The position numbers and the translations under genes are program-made. Shown piece by piece: positions 27,284 to 35,530 of a stretch of DNA of 42,735 nucleotides (its first letter is position 1; every line of letters begins with the position of its first letter). The stretch is from assembly GCF_004369225.1 (NCBI RefSeq), contig NZ_QFFZ01000033.1, positions 1 through 42,735 on the forward strand. The letters are read 5' to 3'. Origin of the DNA: Pelotomaculum propionicicum. GTDB taxonomy: Bacteria; Bacillota; Desulfotomaculia; Desulfotomaculales; Pelotomaculaceae. Under the pieces are notes generated by a model. That model was not told where the DNA came from. It saw nothing but the letters and a program-made list of their open reading frames with translations, and did no database searches.

Positions 27284-28465
27284 TTGGGCAAGAGAGGATA
27301 TATAAGTTTTTTAATTGGGCTGATAATTTTTAGTTTTACTCTGGCGCAGGCTGCCTGGGCGGCGACGGAAACAGACAAGGCTAAAAAAACTAAGGATAAT
27401 ACGCCGGCTGTTTTAGAAACAACGGCGCAGTCGGCGGTTGTGCTGGAGCCTGTAACTAATAGAATTATCTATGAAAAAGAGCCGCATAAACAGCTGCCCA
27501 TGGCCAGTGTAACCAAACTGATGACCCTGCTTTTGGCCACGGAGGCCGTAGACCAGGGGAAGTTTAAACTTAACGATAAAGTTATAACGAGTGAGAATGC
27601 TTGGGAAATGGGTGGCTCGCAGATTTATCTCGAGCCCGGTGAAGAAATGAGCCTGTGGGAGCTGCTCCTGGCCGTAGGCCTGCAGTCCGCCAATGACGCC
27701 AGCGTGGCAGTCGCGGAGCATATCGCGGGCAGTGAGGAGGCGTTTGTCCAGGCTATGAATGATAAGGCCGCTTCTCTCGGCCTGGTGAACACCCATTTCG
27801 TTAATTGCCACGGGCTTACGGCAGATAACCATTACACCAGCGCTTACGACATGTCTATAATCCTGAAAGAAGGATTGAAGAGCCCGCTTTTCCGGCAGAT
27901 TACCGCTACTAAGGAATATGACCTGCGGGGCGGCGCCTTTAAGCTTTGGAATACCAACAAAATGCTCTGGTGGTATGACGGAGCCGACGCGGGCAAGACC
28001 GGCTGGACCGAGGCGGCCAACTATTGCCTTGCCTCGTCCGCCGAGAGAAACGGCATGAGGTTAATCTGTACAGTGCTGGGAACAGCAGAGCCGAAAAGTC
28101 ACTTCAGAGAGTCCACCAAGCTGCTTGACTACGGTTTTGCCAGGTTTAAAGCGGTAAACTTTGCCGAGCAGGGCGCCATTGTGGGCACGGTCAGGGTCAG
28201 CAAAGGCAAAACCACCAGTGTGGAGGCGCTGGCGGCGGAAAAGGTAGGTGTAGTGGTGCCTAAAGGAGAGGACAAGGGATATGAGTCCAAGGTGGAGCTG
28301 CCGGAGTATATCAGCGCGCCGGTACGCAAAGGACAGGAGATAGGATCGTATGTTGTAACCAAAAACGGGAAGGAAGCTTTAAGAGTTAAATTGGTGGCAA
28401 AGGAAGACGTGGCAAAAGCGTCGATTATGCAGCAAATGAGAAGAGTGATTGACAGTGTTTATTAA
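27284..28465 (+). CDS. dacF: D-alanyl-D-alanine carboxypeptidase (DacF/DacB type)
   Basis: Low-molecular-weight penicillin-binding protein that trims the terminal D-alanine of peptidoglycan stem peptides, in spores affecting cortex cross-linking. It has a signal peptide (hydrophobic about 5-24, cleaved near AWA-A), the active-site SVTK (S75, K78), SAN (135-137) and KTG (238-240), and a C-terminal beta-rich domain with a membrane-binding end. TTG 27284 follows GAGGGGG, giving 393 residues. In Bacillus, dacF lies just before spoIIAA; here helD intervenes. Confidence 0.92.
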   Translation: MGKRGYISFLIGLIIFSFTLAQAAWAATETDKAKKTKDNTPAVLETTAQSAVVLEPVTNRIIYEKEPHKQLPMASVTKLMTLLLATEAVDQGKFKLNDKVITSENAWEMGGSQIYLEPGEEMSLWELLLAVGLQSANDASVAVAEHIAGSEEAFVQAMNDKAASLGLVNTHFVNCHGLTADNHYTSAYDMSIILKEGLKSPLFRQITATKEYDLRGGAFKLWNTNKMLWWYDGADAGKTGWTEAANYCLASSAERNGMRLICTVLGTAEPKSHFRESTKLLDYGFARFKAVNFAEQGAIVGTVRVSKGKTTSVEALAAEKVGVVVPKGEDKGYESKVELPEYISAPVRKGQEIGSYVVTKNGKEALRVKLVAKEDVAKASIMQQMRRVIDSVY

Positions 28466-28510
28466 AAGGAGGCCCTAAACTAATTTAATTTATAAGTATA
28501 ATTGCACATA

Positions 28511-28548
28511 AAAAAGATATTCAAGACTTTACTTGAATATCTTTTTTT
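28511..28548 (+). terminator. Strong terminator after dacF
   Basis: AAGATATTCAAG pairs with CTTGAATATCTT around ACTTTA and runs into TTTTTAA. It is nearly symmetric, so it can act on both strands. Confidence 0.92.
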
Positions 28549-28654
28549 AATATAATAAAAAGATATACATTATCATGGAATTTATTCTATTTTTCATAAT
28601 AATTTTATCACAGATAATATATTATGTCAAGTATAAAATGGAGTGTGATTATTT

Positions 28655-30880
28655 GTGAGTTATGCTGAAGAATTGCGGGAAGAGACTGAGTATCTTGATA
28701 ATACACTAGCTTTTCTTGAAAAACAATTGGAAAATGAAATTAACTCTTTACCCGGCGCCAGGCAAAAACTTATTAACCTGCGTAAGGATATGTGGGAGAA
28801 TACAGTCCATTATACAAATGACTTTACCAGGCTCACAGAAATTAACCAGTATCTTGCGGAAGTAAATATTCAAACTGCATACTACGTAAATAACCGCAAT
28901 AAGATCGAAAAGTATAAAAAGTTACTGGATTCACCTTATTTCGGAAGATTTGATTTTATCGAGGATGGTACGTTTGATAGAGAAAAAATATATATCGGTC
29001 TTGACAACGTTGCGGACCCCAAGACAAACAGGTTTTTTGTCTACGACTGGCGCGCACCTGTCTCCAGCATTTTCTACCGCTTTGAACTGGGCAGGGCGTA
29101 CTATAAAGCGCCTGCCGCAACAATTTCAGGCGATGTGGTTTTGAAAAGACAGTATAAGATTCATAACGCCAATTTAAAATACTTCTTTGACTTCAGCATC
29201 AGGATTAATGATGAGATACTGCAGGAAGTTTTAATCCGCAACTCATCCGCCAAGATGAGAAATATAGTTGAGACTATTCAAAAAGAACAAGACTTGATTA
29301 TCAGAGATAATAAGAGTGAACTGTTGATTGTGCAGGGTGTCGCGGGTAGCGGCAAAACCTCTGTGGCCCTGCACCGGATTGCCTTCCTGCTGTATGACGG
29401 CCTGAAGTCAAAAATAAACTCAAGTGATATTATCATCATTTCACCTAACGCAATTTTCAGCAAGTATATTTCAAGTGTCCTGCCTGAACTGGGTGAGGAA
29501 AACGTAAGGCAGGCAACCTGCGACGAAATTTTCTCAAAGACTGTGAATGGGCGGTTGAAAACCGAAACAAGGTCAGAGCAGCTGGAATATTTAATTTCTT
29601 CCCAAGGCACTGAAGAGGGAGATATAAAAACACAGAGCATCGCATTTAAAGGTTCAGAGGTTTTTAAAGAAATTCTCGACAGGCTGATCAGGCACTGGGA
29701 AAGGCACATGATTATTTTTGATGACATTTATTACGACGGCACAACCATTGAGACCAGGCAGCTGCTCAAAAACCGTTTTTTGAACAACAAAATTGGCATG
29801 CCTGTGGCTAAAAGGCTCAAGAGGATGGAGAATATGGTCTTGGAAAAAATACATCCCCTGCAGAAGAAGAGCCTGGGTAAGATTGAAAAAATAGTGCAGC
29901 AGTCTGATGGCCATGATTTTGAAATCAAACCATTCAGCCGGCTGCTATCAATTAAGAGATCCAAAATATTTTTAGAAAAGCTCCGCAAGGTCACCCGTGT
30001 TGATTATACAAACCTGTACAGGGAGCTTTTCAATAAACCGGGGCTTCTCTTGAAACTGGCGGGCGGCCTGGAATTGCCGGCTGAAATAGAAAAAATCACG
30101 GCCTTGACCAGGAAGACGCTAAACAGCGGCAAAGCCGCATATGAAGATTGCGCTCCGCTCCTCTATCTTAAGCTAAAGGTTGAAGGCGGAGATTTGTATG
30201 CTGTGGAGCAGGTGGTAATTGATGAGGCGCAGGATTATTACCCTCTGCAGTACGAGGTTTTCAAGCTCCTTTTTGGTAGCGCCGGTTATACACTGCTGGG
30301 GGACATCAACCAGTCCATAGAAAATAAGGAGCGGCCCGCACTGGATGTCTCTGTAACCGGTATTTTCGATAAAAGAAAAACGGTAAGATTCACTCTTAAA
30401 AAATGCTACAGGTCTTCATTTGAGATCAATAATTTTGCACAAAAGATTCTAGGTGAAGGAAACGACTCTATTTCCTTTGAGAGGCATGAAGCCGAACCAG
30501 AGGTCGTTTTTAGGGAAACCCAGGCGGAAATTGAACATGCTTTAACGGCAAAGGCGAGTGAGTACCTTAAACAAGGGTATGGTTCCATAGCGGTGATAAC
30601 CAAGACCGCGCGGGATGCCCGCGACATTTATGAAAAGCTTAAAGATTCAAACAGGATCAAGCTTGTTGACGCCCCTGAGGCTGAGATAGAAAAAGGAATC
30701 CTGGTTATTCCCGCCTATCTGGCCAAGGGCTTGGAATTTGACGTGGTGCTGGTGCATGACGCTTCCAGTGCAAACTACTCAACCGGGCTGGACCGAAAAC
30801 TGCTGTATATTGCCTGTACCAGGGCGCTGCACAGGCTGGCGCTATTTTACACGGGAACAAAAAGTCCTTTTATAATTTAA
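28655..30880 (+). CDS. helD: HelD-type helicase/RNA polymerase recycling factor
   Basis: Superfamily 1 (UvrD-like) ATPase resembling Bacillus HelD, which frees stalled RNA polymerase from nucleic acids. Residues 1-110 form the N-terminal coiled-coil arm; next is the family block VYDWRAPVSSIFYRFELG; Walker A is GVAGSGKTS (about 226-234); Walker B is VIDEAQDYYPLQ (about 519-530); the C-terminal motif ends LLYIACTRALHRL. The 741 residues are usual. GTG 28655 follows GGAGTGTG. It splits dacF from spoIIAA, has a terminator before it and is more AT-rich than the genes on either side, pointing to insertion into an older cluster. Confidence 0.87.
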   Translation: MSYAEELREETEYLDNTLAFLEKQLENEINSLPGARQKLINLRKDMWENTVHYTNDFTRLTEINQYLAEVNIQTAYYVNNRNKIEKYKKLLDSPYFGRFDFIEDGTFDREKIYIGLDNVADPKTNRFFVYDWRAPVSSIFYRFELGRAYYKAPAATISGDVVLKRQYKIHNANLKYFFDFSIRINDEILQEVLIRNSSAKMRNIVETIQKEQDLIIRDNKSELLIVQGVAGSGKTSVALHRIAFLLYDGLKSKINSSDIIIISPNAIFSKYISSVLPELGEENVRQATCDEIFSKTVNGRLKTETRSEQLEYLISSQGTEEGDIKTQSIAFKGSEVFKEILDRLIRHWERHMIIFDDIYYDGTTIETRQLLKNRFLNNKIGMPVAKRLKRMENMVLEKIHPLQKKSLGKIEKIVQQSDGHDFEIKPFSRLLSIKRSKIFLEKLRKVTRVDYTNLYRELFNKPGLLLKLAGGLELPAEIEKITALTRKTLNSGKAAYEDCAPLLYLKLKVEGGDLYAVEQVVIDEAQDYYPLQYEVFKLLFGSAGYTLLGDINQSIENKERPALDVSVTGIFDKRKTVRFTLKKCYRSSFEINNFAQKILGEGNDSISFERHEAEPEVVFRETQAEIEHALTAKASEYLKQGYGSIAVITKTARDARDIYEKLKDSNRIKLVDAPEAEIEKGILVIPAYLAKGLEFDVVLVHDASSANYSTGLDRKLLYIACTRALHRLALFYTGTKSPFII

Positions 30881-30986
30881 ATCCAGATGGCTGCCGCATG
30901 TTTCCGGAGCTTGCCTTTTTAAAAAATATTTGGTAAGATTTAGCAAATGGGTTTCTTCAATCAACTGAAATGAAAGGGGAGTTTTA

Positions 30987-31325
30987 GTGTTACTGGATGT
31001 TGAAATAAAAAAAGACACCCTCGTGGTCCGGCCCAGTGGTGAACTGGATCTGGGCGTGGCCGACCGCTTCAGAAGAACCCTTGATGAGACGCTTGACAGG
31101 GGGCAGGCAAGAAATCTGGTGTTTAATATGGCCAAAGTGTCTTTTGTTGACAGTTCTGGATTGGGTGTGCTGCTGGGACGGTATAAGCGCATATCCAAAA
31201 ATGGAGGAAAAGTTTTTATAGTTTCACTGCAGCCCCAGGTGCGGAAAGTTTTTGATCTTTCCGGGCTCCTGCGCATAATGTCTGAGTACCGCAGCGAGAA
31301 TGAGGCGCTGGAGAAAATCGGCTAG
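30987..31325 (+). CDS. spoIIAA: Anti-sigma F factor antagonist SpoIIAA
   Basis: STAS-domain protein that, when dephosphorylated, displaces SigF from SpoIIAB in the forespore. The phosphorylated serine is in FVDSSGLGVLLGR (about 54-66). Length 112. GTG 30987 is behind AAGGGGAG. First of the three-gene spoIIA unit. I looked for the SigH and Spo0A sites expected in front (30881-30986) and saw no convincing match. Confidence 0.95.
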   Translation: MLLDVEIKKDTLVVRPSGELDLGVADRFRRTLDETLDRGQARNLVFNMAKVSFVDSSGLGVLLGRYKRISKNGGKVFIVSLQPQVRKVFDLSGLLRIMSEYRSENEALEKIG

Positions 31326-31337
31326 GAGGGTGGTAAA

Positions 31338-31787
31338 GTGCAGTTTATCAATCATATGAAACTTGAGTTCCTGAGCATACCGGCCAATGTCGCTTTCGCC
31401 AGGGTTACGGTGGCGGCCTTTGCCTCCCAGCTTGATTTTACGCTTGCGGACCTGGAAGAAATAAAGGTTGCCGTATCTGAAGCAGTGGGCAATTCAATTG
31501 TCCATGGCTATGGAAAGGCGCCTGACTGTTTTGTCAGGATCTATGCTAATTTGACCCAAGATGCCCTGGAAATCAGAATCGAAGACGAGGGCAAGGGCAT
31601 TGAAGATATAAAAATGGCCCTTCAGCCTGCTTTTTCGACCGATGCTGAGCGTTTGGGGCTGGGATTTGTGTTTATGCAGTCTTTTATGGAGAATTTCCGG
31701 GTTGAGTCAGCACCCGGCCGGGGCACTAAAGTAATGATGAGCAAAAGCGTCGGCGCCAGGATCGCCAGAGCCAGTTCGGGTCAATAG
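31338..31787 (+). CDS. spoIIAB: Anti-sigma F factor SpoIIAB
   Basis: GHKL-fold kinase that holds SigF inactive and phosphorylates SpoIIAA. N-box: EIKVAVSEAVGNSIVHGYG; G1 box: IEDEGKGIEDI; G2 region: GLGFVFMQSFM. Length 149. GTG 31338 follows GGAGGGTGG. The gap to spoIIAA is 12 bases. Confidence 0.95.
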   Translation: MQFINHMKLEFLSIPANVAFARVTVAAFASQLDFTLADLEEIKVAVSEAVGNSIVHGYGKAPDCFVRIYANLTQDALEIRIEDEGKGIEDIKMALQPAFSTDAERLGLGFVFMQSFMENFRVESAPGRGTKVMMSKSVGARIARASSGQ

Positions 31788-31802
31788 TCGGGAGATGGAA
31801 AA

Positions 31803-32573
31803 ATGAGCAGCAGGTTGGTTGAAATGAACCTGCCCCGCTTTCCGCTGCTAAAAGACAAAGAAATGAAAGAGCTGCTTAAGAAAGCTAAAGCTGGTGAGGT
31901 TTATGCGAGGGACAAGTTGGTTAACTGCAACTTGAAACTGGTCTTTAACATTGTCAAACGTTTTCAAAACCGGGGCTATGAACTGGAAGATTTGTTTCAA
32001 ATCGGCTGTATCGGCCTGATGAAAGCCATAGATAAATTTGATCTCAGTTATGATGTGAAGTTTTCCACCTACGCCGTTCCTATGATTGTTGGCGAGATCA
32101 GAAGGTTCTTAAGAGATGACAGCCCGGTCAAGGTCAGCCGCTCCCTGAAAGAAACGGCTTATAAAATACAGCAGGTCAGAAGCCTGCTCACATCCCGTTT
32201 GGGAAGGGAGCCTTCCGTGGGGGAGGTAGGCGCTGAAATGAGCTTATCGAGAGAGGAAGTTGTCAACGCGTTGGAAGCCACCCAGTCGCCCACATCGATT
32301 TATGAGACCCTGCACCAGGATGACGGCGATCCAATCTACCTGCTGGACCAGTTAAAAGGCGAAGAAAATGATGACGCTCTGGAAAGCATCTCAATTAAAG
32401 ATCTGTTGGACAACCTGCCGGAAAGGGACCAGTATATCATAAAGATGAGGTTTTTTGAAGATAAGACCCAGTCGGAAATAGCCGGGAAGCTCGGCCTTTC
32501 CCAGGTCCAGGTCTCCCGCCTGGAAAGGCAGGCCCTGAAAAAGCTCAAGGAACTCATGGGGAGAAGTGAATAA
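31803..32573 (+). CDS. sigF: RNA polymerase sigma factor SigF
   Basis: Forespore-specific early sigma factor. Region 2 is visible as DLFQIGCIGLMKAIDKFDLSY in parts and KFSTYAVPMIVGEIRRFLRD; region 4 as MRFFEDKTQSEIAGKLGLSQ and QVSRLERQALKKLKE. Length 256. ATG 31803 follows GGGAGATGG. The stop codon runs directly into a repeat array, then a terminator. Confidence 0.95.
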   Translation: MSSRLVEMNLPRFPLLKDKEMKELLKKAKAGEVYARDKLVNCNLKLVFNIVKRFQNRGYELEDLFQIGCIGLMKAIDKFDLSYDVKFSTYAVPMIVGEIRRFLRDDSPVKVSRSLKETAYKIQQVRSLLTSRLGREPSVGEVGAEMSLSREEVVNALEATQSPTSIYETLHQDDGDPIYLLDQLKGEENDDALESISIKDLLDNLPERDQYIIKMRFFEDKTQSEIAGKLGLSQVQVSRLERQALKKLKELMGRSE

Positions 32574-32668
32574 CAGAATACAGGAGACAGAAGTCAGAAG
32601 TCAGAATATAGAAATATCTAATAAAAAAATTCTGACTACTGACTACTGAATTCTGAATCCTAATTCTT
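32573..32668. repeat. CAGAAGTCAGAAT foldback array after sigF
   Basis: Words such as ACAGAAGTCAGAAGTCAGAA on the left are matched by TTCTGACTACTGACTACTGA on the right, across an AT-rich centre. It starts at the sigF stop codon, as its relative does after recN (14852-14934). Confidence 0.75.
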
Positions 32669-32678
32669 AAACTTTAAT

Positions 32679-32705
32679 ACCGCCCTGCGGAAGGGTGGTT
32701 TTTCC
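32679..32705 (+). terminator. Terminator of the spoIIA operon
   Basis: ACCGCCCT (32679-32686) pairs with AGGGTGGT (32692-32699), one G-T wobble, and runs into TTTTTCC. Confidence 0.75.
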
Positions 32706-32796
32706 ATCTTTAAACAAAGTGTGGGGGAATTTGTATAAAACTAATAGGCTCAACGTATAATACCAATTGCTTATAAAAATTAAGGAGGCAAAAGTT

Positions 32797-32991
32797 ATGC
32801 ATGTTAAAGTATCTGAACTGGTGGGAGAATCACAGGACAGCTGGAAGGGCGCCGTTCAGTCGGCCATATCGGAAGCTTCAAGAACTATGAAAAATATTGT
32901 CGCCGTGGAAGTGGTTAACTTTACCGCTAATGTCGAGCACGGCCGGCTGGTTGAGTACAAGGCCAATGTAAAAATCGCCCATACTGAATAA
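32797..32991 (+). CDS. Dodecin family flavin-binding protein
   Basis: Small dodecameric flavin-storage protein. The 64 residues have VSELVGESQDSWKGAVQSAI, VAVEVVNFTANVEHGRLVEY and KANVKIAH, the typical beta-alpha-beta-beta unit. ATG 32797 follows AAGGAGG with an 8-base spacer; upstream in-frame codons are in the leader. A possible promoter is TTGTAT (32731) with TATAAT (32756-32761), but the spacer of 19 is long. A hairpin follows the gene. Confidence 0.85.
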   Translation: MHVKVSELVGESQDSWKGAVQSAISEASRTMKNIVAVEVVNFTANVEHGRLVEYKANVKIAHTE

Positions 32992-32998
32992 AAAGCAG

Positions 32999-33018
32999 AG
33001 GACACCGGAAGGTGTCCT
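32999..33018 (+). terminator. Hairpin after dodecin gene
   Basis: AGGACACC pairs with GGTGTCCT around a GGAA tetraloop. The following T run is poor (TCAGACTG), so termination may be partial. Confidence 0.5.
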
Positions 33019-33025
33019 TCAGACT

Positions 33026-33054
33026 GTATAAGGATAAGTCTTCGGGGGAAAATG
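33026..33054 (+). promoter_or_regulatory. Candidate forespore promoter of the spoVA operon
   Basis: GTATA (33026-33030) and GGGGAAAATG (33045-33054) match the SigF/SigG elements GYATA and GGNNANAMTR. The 14-base gap is one or two shorter than usual. Confidence 0.45.
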
Positions 33055-33072
33055 AAATAGAGGTGAACTAAG

Positions 33073-33528
33073 ATGTCAGAGGCGATAGTTTCTGAAAAAC
33101 AAAGAAAGGAATACGCGGCAATCGTCAGCCGGGTGAAGCCGAAACCCAGAGTGTGGCGGAATATGTTCTGGGCTTTCGTGGTGGGCGGTTTGATTTGCCT
33201 GATCGGTCAGGTCTTTTACAACTATTTTCTCAGTCTGGGTTTGAGCTTAAACCAGGCAGGCGCCGCAACCTCCTCGTCGCTTGTCTTTATAGCAGCGTTT
33301 TTAACCGGTCTGGGTCTTTATGACGAGGTAAGCAGGTTCGGCGGGGCAGGCGGTATCGTCCCGATCACCGGTTTTGCCAACTCTATGGTTGCCTCTGCCC
33401 TGGAATACCGCGCCGAAGGGCTGATCTTCGGAGTCGGCGCCAGGCTGTTTACTATTGCCGGCCCGGTGCTGGTCTGGGGCATTACCACGGCCTGGGTGGC
33501 GGGGATTTTATATTATTTCTTCAGATAG
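33073..33528 (+). CDS. spoVAC: Stage V sporulation protein AC
   Basis: Spore inner-membrane protein of the SpoVA channel for uptake and release of calcium dipicolinate; SpoVAC is reported to be mechanosensitive. It has 151 residues with four hydrophobic helices after a charged N-terminus (KQRKEYAAIVSRVKPKPRVW). Family block: GGAGGIVPITGFANSMVASA. ATG 33073 is behind AGAGGTGAA. First gene of a five-gene spoVA operon that lacks spoVAA and spoVAB, the arrangement usual in Clostridia. Confidence 0.95.
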   Translation: MSEAIVSEKQRKEYAAIVSRVKPKPRVWRNMFWAFVVGGLICLIGQVFYNYFLSLGLSLNQAGAATSSSLVFIAAFLTGLGLYDEVSRFGGAGGIVPITGFANSMVASALEYRAEGLIFGVGARLFTIAGPVLVWGITTAWVAGILYYFFR

Positions 33529-33538
33529 GGGTGGGATA

Positions 33539-34552
33539 TTGGGGGTATTTAAAAAAAACGGCAGTCAGACAGTCTGGTTTGAGAACCCGCCTGTAATCAT
33601 TTCCACCGCGTCTGTAGTAGGACCCCAGGAAGGGGAAGGTCCGCTGGGCAAGACCTTTGACAAGGTTTTTTATGATACTTACTGCGATGAGGAAACCTGG
33701 GAAAAGGCGGAGCAGCGGCTGATGCTCGAAGCTATGAAAAAGGCCCTGCAAAAAGCCAACCTGCAGGAAAAAGATATAGATTTTATGCTGGCCGGAGATT
33801 TGTTAAACCAGATTGTCAGCGCAAATTTTACAGCCAGTGCCTTGTCCATACCGTTTTTAGGATTATATGGCGCCTGTTCCACCATGTACGAAGGCATGGC
33901 GCTGGGAGCGATGCTGATTGACGGCGGTTTTGCCGCAAGGGTCCTGGTCGGCGCCTCCAGTCATTACAGTACAGCTGAGAGGCAGTTCCGCTTTCCCACG
34001 GAATTAGGCGTGCAGCGGCCGATGACCGCCCAGTGGACGGTTACCGGCGCCGGAGCGGTGGTACTGGCCGAAAAAGGAAGCGGTCCGGTGATCACTCACG
34101 CCACCATCGGCAGGGTTATCGATATGGGGCAGGCTGACCCGCAGGATATGGGCGCCGTTATGGCCCCCGCCGCGGCCGACACCATCGTACGGCATTTGCA
34201 GGACACCGGGCGGGCATACGATTACTACGATCTTATTTATACCGGTGACCTGGGGACTTATGGCAAAAAGCTGGCGGACCATCTGCTCAGGCAGCAAGGC
34301 TATGACATCTCAGATCGCTTTACTGACTGCGGCATTTTAATTTACAGCGGCGCACAGGATGTCCACGCCGGAGGCAGCGGCTGCGGCTGCTCGGCGGTAG
34401 TCACCTGCGGCTACCTGATCGAGAAGCTTAAAGATGGCAGTTATAAGCGGCTGCTCGGGATTGGCACAGGGTCGCTCCATAGTCCCTGCAGCGTACAACA
34501 GGGCTCAACGATACCCGGTATTGGGCACGCGCTTGTGATTGAAGCCCGTTAA
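33539..34552 (+). CDS. spoVAD: Stage V sporulation protein AD
   Basis: Thiolase-fold protein that binds dipicolinic acid for loading into the spore. FENPPVIISTASVVGPQEGEG is split here as FENPPVIIS and VVGPQEGEGPLG; the pseudo-active-site region is GACSTMYEGMALGAM. TTG 33539 follows GGGGTGGGA, giving 337 residues, the normal length; the frame is open further upstream inside spoVAC but without a conserved sequence. Confidence 0.95.
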   Translation: MGVFKKNGSQTVWFENPPVIISTASVVGPQEGEGPLGKTFDKVFYDTYCDEETWEKAEQRLMLEAMKKALQKANLQEKDIDFMLAGDLLNQIVSANFTASALSIPFLGLYGACSTMYEGMALGAMLIDGGFAARVLVGASSHYSTAERQFRFPTELGVQRPMTAQWTVTGAGAVVLAEKGSGPVITHATIGRVIDMGQADPQDMGAVMAPAAADTIVRHLQDTGRAYDYYDLIYTGDLGTYGKKLADHLLRQQGYDISDRFTDCGILIYSGAQDVHAGGSGCGCSAVVTCGYLIEKLKDGSYKRLLGIGTGSLHSPCSVQQGSTIPGIGHALVIEAR

Positions 34553-34565
34553 GGAGGGAATATCA

Positions 34566-34922
34566 ATGGCATTTTTTTGGGCTTTTGTAATCGGCGGAGC
34601 TTTATGCGTAATCGGCCAGCTGTTAATGGACCTGACCAGCTACAAATTTACCTCGGCTCATGTTTTAGTAACTTTTGTCACGGCCGGTGCAATTATCAGC
34701 GCGTTTGGCTTATACCAGCCGCTGGTGAAACTGGCCGGCGCCGGCGCCACGGTGCCGCTGACCGGGTTTGGTCACCTGCTTGCTCAGGGCGCGCTCAACG
34801 GGGTAAAAGAAAATGGCATTCTTGGCGCCTTCAGCGGGGGGGTAACGGCTGCTGCCGCCGGTATCACCGCGGCAGTGGTATTCGGTTACCTGGCGGCGCT
34901 TGCTTTTAAGCCAAGGGGGTAG
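34566..34922 (+). CDS. spoVAEb: Stage V sporulation protein AE (SpoVAEb)
   Basis: A 118-residue membrane protein related to SpoVAC, with four hydrophobic segments and GAGATVPLTGFGHLLAQGAL. It is part of the SpoVA channel with SpoVAC and SpoVAD. ATG 34566 follows AAGGAGGG. Confidence 0.93.
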   Translation: MAFFWAFVIGGALCVIGQLLMDLTSYKFTSAHVLVTFVTAGAIISAFGLYQPLVKLAGAGATVPLTGFGHLLAQGALNGVKENGILGAFSGGVTAAAAGITAAVVFGYLAALAFKPRG

Positions 34923-34930
34923 GGGGTAGG

Positions 34931-35530
34931 TTGGGCGCAGCCAAAAGGAAGGTAATCCTGATTACGGATGGCGACAGTATAGCGAAAAAGGCGGTGGAAA
35001 CAGCCGCGTGTAATGTGGGAGCGCGCTGTATATCCTGTTCGGCCGGCAACCCTACCACCAAGTCGGGCGAGGAACTTGTTAACTTAATTAAAACAACGCC
35101 GCATGATCCGGTAGTGGTAATGCTGGATGACCGCGGCTACAACGGCATGGGCCGGGGTGAAACGGCCATGGCCTATATTGCCGCTCACCCTGATATCGAG
35201 GTGCTGGGCGTTCTGGCTGTGGCCTCCAATACCGAAAACGTGAGCGGCTGCAATGTTGACCTCTCGATCAACAGGAACGGGGATCTGATTGCAGGCTCGG
35301 TGGATAAAATGGGTCAGCCCACGGAGAGAGTGCTGGAAGGCGATACGGTGGAGGTAATCAACAGCCTGAACATTCCGCTGGTGATCGGCATCGGTGATAT
35401 CGGCAAAATGGATGGTTTGGATGAGGCGGACAGGGGGGCGCCTTTAACTACCAGGGCGTTAAAAACTATCTTGGACAGGAGTGGTTTCAATGTTATGGTC
35501 CAAAAACAGTATGAAAGAAAAAAAACCTGA
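34931..35530 (+). CDS. spoVAEa: Stage V sporulation protein AE (SpoVAEa)
   Basis: Soluble 199-residue member of the SpoVAEa family, with ILITDGDSIAKKAVETAA, CISCSAGNPTTKSGEELV and MLDDRGYNGMGRGE. Its function in the spoVA locus is not settled. TTG 34931 is behind GGGGGTAGG. The 3' end overlaps spoVAF by 41 bases. Confidence 0.9.
   Translation: MGAAKRKVILITDGDSIAKKAVETAACNVGARCISCSAGNPTTKSGEELVNLIKTTPHDPVVVMLDDRGYNGMGRGETAMAYIAAHPDIEVLGVLAVASNTENVSGCNVDLSINRNGDLIAGSVDKMGQPTERVLEGDTVEVINSLNIPLVIGIGDIGKMDGLDEADRGAPLTTRALKTILDRSGFNVMVQKQYERKKT

Noticed and set aside
30881-30986. SigH promoter and Spo0A box before spoIIAA
   Set aside because: Expected from Bacillus, but no sequence in this gap fits either consensus well enough.
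33455-33538. Longer SpoVAD reading into spoVAC
   Set aside because: The upstream codons overlap spoVAC, lack a ribosome site and are not like the family N-terminus.
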